From the NCBI GenBank assembly GCA_019635285.1, contig JAHBZS010000024.1, positions 1-64,000 of the forward strand: a DNA stretch of 64,000 nucleotides, given 5' to 3'. Positions within the stretch are counted from its first letter, which is position 1; each line of letters starts with the position of its first letter. The notes beneath the pieces are model-generated. The model ran no database searches. It was not told the DNA's origin and saw only the letters and a list, made by a program, of their open reading frames with translations. Positions 59,872 to 64,000 of the stretch are shown here, one piece after another. The stretch is from Rubrivivax sp. (GTDB taxonomy: Bacteria > Pseudomonadota > Gammaproteobacteria > Burkholderiales > Burkholderiaceae_C). The translations under genes and the position numbers were made by a program.

Positions 59872-61161
59872 CTAGCCCGGTGGCGGCTGGTGCGTGAGCG
59901 TGTTGCTGTTGACGAAGTCGCCAGCGTCCGGGTTGGCGGGCACGTCGGTCGGACAAATGAAGGGCACGGTGCCGTCACCCGCGCGAATGACCAGAAAGTT
60001 CTGGTTCGACAGCGGCTGGCTGGCGTCGACGTTGCTGTAGTTTTTTGGATGCCACTGATTGGGGATGACCTGCGCATCGTTGGCCGCCGGCGTGTAGCGG
60101 CAGATGCGGTAGCGCGTCAGCCGCGCGTCCGCGGCGTTGGCCGCCCGTAACCACGGTTCGTCGGGATGCTCCAGAAATGCCCGGGGCGACAGGCGGGACG
60201 TCCCGGACCAGCGCGGAATTACCCCTGCGCGGAAGAAGATGGCACAGAAGTAAGGCACCACGGTACGTGTGGTCAGCTCCGAGGCCGGGGCATCCACGAA
60301 GCAGTCGTAGGCGGGGACCGGATGGCCGACGCTGGTCAGCGAGAGCACGACATCCAGGTTGAGCGCCGTGCTCGGCGGGTTCTGCGCGTCGGCGGCGGTC
60401 GGCTGCACCGGGTCGGTGGCAAAGCGCACGAAGCCGCTGAGCGGCAGGCCCCTCGTGTTGTTCTTGCACGCATCCACCGTTTCCGACGTGAGCTGTTCCT
60501 GGTCCACGAGGATGGCGTTGCACACGCCGACGATCATGCCGGTCGCGTTGTCGAACACGAAGACCTTGGTGGCGCCTTCGGCCCCCGCCGGCTTGTAGCC
60601 GCTGAGGCCGCCGCCCAGGTCCTTGGCGAGGACCGGGATCGCCGGATGGCGCCCCTGCGGCAGGCGTTGCGCACTGCCATTGCCGGGCAGGGCCAGCGTG
60701 CCTGCCAGTTCCGGCGGACTGCCTGTCAAGGTGGTGCTCAGGCGCACGCTCTGCGGCTGCCCGTTGCGGTCCTGCCAGCTCACGTCGACGGCCAGCGTCT
60801 TCATGCGCGGTGCCGCGCCGCGCAGCAAGGCGTTGTCGGTGGTGGCGGCATTCACCACCGTGCGCTGCAGCGTGAACTCGGCGTTCTCGCCGACGACGAC
60901 CACCGGGTCCAGGTTGCCGGCGGGTATGTCGTCGTAGGCCTTGCGCTCCGCGGCGGTCTCGATGACCGAATAGGCGCGCCAGTCCTCGATGGCCTGCTGC
61001 GCAATGCGCACGGCTTCCGAGCGCTGCTTCGCCACGTCGCTGTTGAAGCGCAGCGTGCTTTGCAGGCCGACGTAGGCGAGCATGCCGAAGGCCATCACCG
61101 CCAGCGCGACCACGGCTTCGATCAGCGAGATGCCGCGGGCGGGGTGTCGCTGCCGCCGCAT
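59872..61161 (-). CDS. PilV-like minor pilin
   Basis: 429 residues. The prepilin peptidase site is ARG-ISLIEAVVALAVMAFG with Glu at position 5 of the mature protein. The body is long for a PilV (usually about 150-200) with Cys-containing regions toward the C-terminus, as in large minor pilins of Burkholderiales. The ATG overlaps the pilX stop (ATGA). Last gene of the minor pilin operon. Confidence 0.8.
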   Translation of the reverse strand: MRRQRHPARGISLIEAVVALAVMAFGMLAYVGLQSTLRFNSDVAKQRSEAVRIAQQAIEDWRAYSVIETAAERKAYDDIPAGNLDPVVVVGENAEFTLQRTVVNAATTDNALLRGAAPRMKTLAVDVSWQDRNGQPQSVRLSTTLTGSPPELAGTLALPGNGSAQRLPQGRHPAIPVLAKDLGGGLSGYKPAGAEGATKVFVFDNATGMIVGVCNAILVDQEQLTSETVDACKNNTRGLPLSGFVRFATDPVQPTAADAQNPPSTALNLDVVLSLTSVGHPVPAYDCFVDAPASELTTRTVVPYFCAIFFRAGVIPRWSGTSRLSPRAFLEHPDEPWLRAANAADARLTRYRICRYTPAANDAQVIPNQWHPKNYSNVDASQPLSNQNFLVIRAGDGTVPFICPTDVPANPDAGDFVNSNTLTHQPPPG

Positions 61162-62495
61162 CAGAAGTCCCTCCAGCTTCCGGGGATGCGCACGAACGAG
61201 CCGTTGGTGCGATGCAGCAGGTCCAGCCGCGCACGGTCGTAGGTGACGGCGGTGACGCCGACGCCACCGCCCCCGAGCGTCAGGTTGCCTTCGGCGACGA
61301 GCGCGCCGGCCAGCGCCAGGTTGCCGATGTTCGTCAGCGTGTCGCCGACGATATAGACCAGGCCATTGACCTTGGCGGCGGCGTTGGAGACGCTGAGACT
61401 GCCATTGACCACCAGCACCACCGGAAAGTCGGTGCTGCCGATGGTGTCGGGGATGTTGATGTCCAGGTCGCCATCGACCCACAGCACCCGCCCCGGATTG
61501 AGGCGCGCCATATCGCGCACCGTGCTGGCCGCGCAGTCGACCGCACAGCGGATCTGCACGGCGGCGGGCTGCAGGCGATAGGTGCCGCGCTCGGCGGCAA
61601 AGAGCGAACTGAGCAGGCGGTCCGGGCTGAGTGCGGCCAGCCCCGTGTCGGGGCTGACGACCGTGACGTTGTGCGCCAGGTCCGATGTGTCCGACGGTGT
61701 GCCGGCCGGCCCCAGCAGGGCTTGCGGCTCGCCGGTGATCGTGCCGCCGACGCGCAGCGTGATGCCTCCTGCGGCGACATCGGTATTGACCGCCTGCAGG
61801 GTGTTGGCGCCAGCCAGGTCGCCGCGCACCGTGAGCGCGGCGCCGGGCGGGTTGGTCAGCGCACTCTTCAACGCGGCGACGATATTCACCGTCGCCCGGC
61901 CGTCGCCCGAACTCGTGGTTGCCGAGCAGACTTCGGCCGCGTCCAGGCGCGTGCAGCCGGTCGACTCGACGCGCACCACGCCGGCCGGGTAGGGCGCGCC
62001 GTCGGGCGTGCGGTCGTGGAAGCGCAGCACGAAAGCGGGGAAGGGCCCTGGGCCCACGGGTGCGGCCAGGGTCGGCGCGTCGTCGGTGGGGCAGCTGCAC
62101 TGCCAGCCGGTACCGTCGAACACGCAGGCCGCCTGGCGCGGCAGTGCGCCGCCCGCGCGCAACCGGGCCGAGATCTGCCCGGTGTCCGTCGCGATGTTCA
62201 GGTAGCGCTGGCGGAAGCTCTCGTCGGCCGTGTCCGGGTCGGTGCGCGGCACGCACGCGGCGTCGATGCGCCCGCTGTTGAGCATCGTCAGCGTCCATTC
62301 GAGGCCGGCCTCGGCGGCCTCGAAGGCCTGCGTCGACCGGTACTGGTTGGCCGACGTGCGCTGCTCGAAGATCAGGTTGCGGCTGGTGTAGGCGGCGACG
62401 AGGGCGACGATGAAGAACAGCACCATCACCACCACCAGCGTGGCAGCGCCGCGCGGGATGGGACGGGAGCGCAGGGCCGGGCGCGACATGGTCAT
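61161..62495 (-). CDS. PilX-like minor pilin assembly protein
   Basis: 444 residues. PilX N-terminal segment IPRGAATLVVVMVLFFIVALVAAYTSRNLIFEQRTSANQYRSTQAFEAAEAGLEW lies at about residues 13-70; it lacks Glu at position 5, as is usual for PilX-type proteins. A large body (about 70-444) follows, with beta-helix-like repeats near 320-420. The ATG overlaps the pilW stop and the gene overlaps pilV by 1-4 nt. Confidence 0.8.
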   Translation of the reverse strand: MTMSRPALRSRPIPRGAATLVVVMVLFFIVALVAAYTSRNLIFEQRTSANQYRSTQAFEAAEAGLEWTLTMLNSGRIDAACVPRTDPDTADESFRQRYLNIATDTGQISARLRAGGALPRQAACVFDGTGWQCSCPTDDAPTLAAPVGPGPFPAFVLRFHDRTPDGAPYPAGVVRVESTGCTRLDAAEVCSATTSSGDGRATVNIVAALKSALTNPPGAALTVRGDLAGANTLQAVNTDVAAGGITLRVGGTITGEPQALLGPAGTPSDTSDLAHNVTVVSPDTGLAALSPDRLLSSLFAAERGTYRLQPAAVQIRCAVDCAASTVRDMARLNPGRVLWVDGDLDINIPDTIGSTDFPVVLVVNGSLSVSNAAAKVNGLVYIVGDTLTNIGNLALAGALVAEGNLTLGGGGVGVTAVTYDRARLDLLHRTNGSFVRIPGSWRDF

Positions 62496-63193
62496 TCCGG
62501 GCAGGCCTGCGTGGGGGCGCCCGGCACGTTGAACTGCACCAGGTCGTTGCGCAGCCGCACGACGCTGCGCAGGCTGCGCCTGACCGAAGGGTCGCTCACC
62601 GCCTGGCCTTCGATCTCCACATCGAGCTCGCGCACCGTCAGCGTCGGCCAGCAGTCCTCGGTGCCGTCGGGGCACATCTTCGGGCAGGGCAGCCGGGTCT
62701 GCGGCCCGTCGCGCGGTGTCACGCGAAAGGCGGTGATGCGCAGCGTGTTGCCGTCGGTCAGTTCCTGCCAGCCGCCGGCGCCGAGCAGCGTCCTGAGCAC
62801 GTGGCCGTCCTGCTTGAAGCCGTAGGGGCCGTCCTCGGCATTGCGCCGCCAATAGCTGAAATCCACCTCGGCGGGTGGGCCGGCATCGGTTTGCACCGTG
62901 GCATAGGGATTGATCACCGGCGCGGCGCCGTCGATCCACACGAAGCCGGCGGCATCAGGCCAATGGCCGATGCGGCGCAACTCGCGGGTCACGATGTCGG
63001 CCGTGGCCCGCAGGTCCTGCTGCACCTGTGTTTCCAGCAGCAGGCGGCGGTTGTCGTTCAGCTGGGACGACACCAGCATCGCGGCGGAGGCCACGACGAA
63101 CATGCCGACGGCGATGCCGACCAGCAGTTCGACCAGCGACAGGCCGCGCGGACGCCGCGCCAGCCGCACCGAAGGCCGCGAATGGCTCAGCAT
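62492..63193 (-). CDS. PilW-like minor pilin
   Basis: 233 residues. Prepilin site RRPRG-LSLVELLVGIAVGMFVVASA (Glu5 present). The region VDFSYWRRNAEDGPYGFKQDG and a C-terminal Cys-rich part (CPKMCPDGTEDCW) are seen. It overlaps fimT by 7 nt and pilX by 4 nt. Confidence 0.82.
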   Translation of the reverse strand: MLSHSRPSVRLARRPRGLSLVELLVGIAVGMFVVASAAMLVSSQLNDNRRLLLETQVQQDLRATADIVTRELRRIGHWPDAAGFVWIDGAAPVINPYATVQTDAGPPAEVDFSYWRRNAEDGPYGFKQDGHVLRTLLGAGGWQELTDGNTLRITAFRVTPRDGPQTRLPCPKMCPDGTEDCWPTLTVRELDVEIEGQAVSDPSVRRSLRSVVRLRNDLVQFNVPGAPTQACPE

Positions 63194-63804
63194 GGCGCGT
63201 ACCCGGTCACGCCGCCATCCGGCGAGCAGACGCTGGGCCGGCCCGACATCCCGATGGCCGTGCGCAGCTTGCGGCCGGCGTCGATGAAGGTGTCGACCCT
63301 GAAGTCGAGCGAACTGGCGGTGACGTCGATGGGCCAGACGCGGATGCCGCCCGTCGTCGACAGGTAGGAGAAGCCGCGCGCCTGGTTGGGGGGCAGGCTC
63401 TGGCGCACGCCTTGGCCCACGGGGATCTGCACGGTGCGGATTTCGCGGGTGCTGGCCGCGGGGCAGCGCAGCCCCGGGGGCTGCGTGCAGTCGCAGCGGT
63501 TGCGCGGATTGGCGCTGGTGTCGGTGTAGATGCTGTAGCACGACATCGTCGCGCCATTGGTCGCGGGGCGGAAGACCACCTGCACGTCGACGCTCTGGCT
63601 GGCGTTGTCGCTGCGCGGCTCGAAGCGGCTGACCGCTTCGCTGCGCGCGAACTGCATGTCGGTGACCAACTGGGCATTGATGCTCTTCAGGCGCTGCATC
63701 AGGATGAAGTCATACAGCGACGGTGCCGCCAGCGTGACCAGCACCGCGGCCACGGCGGCAGTGATCATCAGCTCGACGATGGTGAAACCGTGCATCGACT
63801 TCAT
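63187..63804 (-). CDS. FimT/GspH-like minor pilin
   Basis: 205 residues. Prepilin site KSMHG-FTIVELMITAAVAAVLVTLAAPSLYDFI (Glu5 present). A GspH/FimT domain with Cys pairs (RNRCDCTQPPGLRC) follows. ATG 63804 overlaps the stop of the upstream pilin gene by one base; GTG 63807 is an alternative start. Confidence 0.85.
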   Translation of the reverse strand: MKSMHGFTIVELMITAAVAAVLVTLAAPSLYDFILMQRLKSINAQLVTDMQFARSEAVSRFEPRSDNASQSVDVQVVFRPATNGATMSCYSIYTDTSANPRNRCDCTQPPGLRCPAASTREIRTVQIPVGQGVRQSLPPNQARGFSYLSTTGGIRVWPIDVTASSLDFRVDTFIDAGRKLRTAIGMSGRPSVCSPDGGVTGYAPC

Positions 63805-64000
63805 CACCGTGCCCAGCAGCGGTTGGAGCCGGATTCGTCGAAGTCGCCGGCGCCGTCGGACGAGCCATAGGCGATGTTCCCGCCCGTCACCCGCACGCGC
63901 AGGCGCCGGCAGTTGCCGTCGGCGGCCTGCGTCGTGCCGGCGACGGCCGCCGCGGTGGCGGTGTAGCCGGCTGCGTCGGCGGCATCGATGGTGATCGCGT
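63804..64000 (-). CDS. type IV pilin (PilE-like), 5' end cut off by the window edge
   Basis: The last 65 codons before TGA 63804-63806 read as a pilin C-terminal region with a Cys pair: one Cys in GNCRRLRVRV and one in SNRCWAR at the very end, likely a disulfide-bonded D-region. The N-terminal helix lies beyond the edge. First visible gene of the minor pilin operon. The family call rests only on this tail and its neighbours. Confidence 0.7.
   Translation of the reverse strand, partial: AITIDAADAAGYTATAAAVAGTTQAADGNCRRLRVRVTGGNIAYGSSDGAGDFDESGSNRCWAR

Overview
The window is about 70% G+C and carries gene neighbourhoods typical of Burkholderiales (Betaproteobacteria): thrB-DUF2782-polA, xseB-ispA-dxs-folE2 beside a Rieske oxygenase, ppk1-sixA with ppx, ribD-ribE-ribBA-ribH-nusB, and ybgC-tolQRA. 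A phasin-like protein (PHB metabolism), a PEP-CTERM protein and type IV minor pilins point to the Rubrivivax/Leptothrix/Ideonella branch. The branch is inferred from gene content only. No rRNA, tRNA or CRISPR array was seen.

Left part (1-22.8 kb). A minus-strand operon DUF502-DUF2782-thrB-BPSS1780 diverges from polA. A complete 2.07-kb group II intron with its reverse transcriptase sits exactly at the polA start codon; excising it recreates ATG-AGC-GAC. Then come a phasin-like protein with an H1-like Ala/Lys tail, ppk1 behind a Pho box, sixA, a metzincin protease and convergent ppx. These are followed by a ZIP transporter, a universal stress protein with an FNR-type palindrome, a sulfurtransferase/DMT transporter pair, a Rieske oxygenase, and the divergent xseB-ispA-dxs-folE2 isoprenoid/folate operon. 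A short duplicated folE2 tail and a 62-nt inverted repeat follow folE2.

Molybdenum locus (22.8-34.3 kb). A SenA/EgtB-like non-haem iron enzyme lacking one expected His ligand is followed at once by tungstate transporter genes tupB-tupC-tupA. Next come form II coxS-coxL-coxM (AYRGAGR active site, SLM order), a terminator, and cofactor-insertion genes coxD, coxE, coxG, a small exported protein and an XdhC/CoxI-like protein. Together they look like metal uptake, apoenzyme and maturation for a molybdenum hydroxylase of unknown substrate.

Middle (34.3-49 kb). This part holds an acyltransferase-3 protein, an orphan GspE/PilB-type ATPase, a DctPQM TRAP transporter divergent from an Asp/Glu racemase-like gene, a K+ channel, an M20 amidohydrolase, an RlpA-like protein, a fused HyuA-HyuB 5-oxoprolinase-type protein carrying an in-frame palindromic insertion, and a DUF3047 protein.

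Right part (49-64 kb, almost all minus strand). ybgC-tolQ-tolR-tolA appears without tolB-pal. Upstream is a Ser/Thr kinase overlapping a TssQ-like lipoprotein gene. Then come an aminotransferase, the riboflavin operon with nusB (RibBA with a degenerate RibA half, no visible FMN riboswitch), a PEP-CTERM protein, and a minor pilin operon (pilE-like fragment, fimT, pilW, pilX, pilV) without pilY1 after it. Many junctions are 1-4 nt overlaps, which suggests translational coupling.
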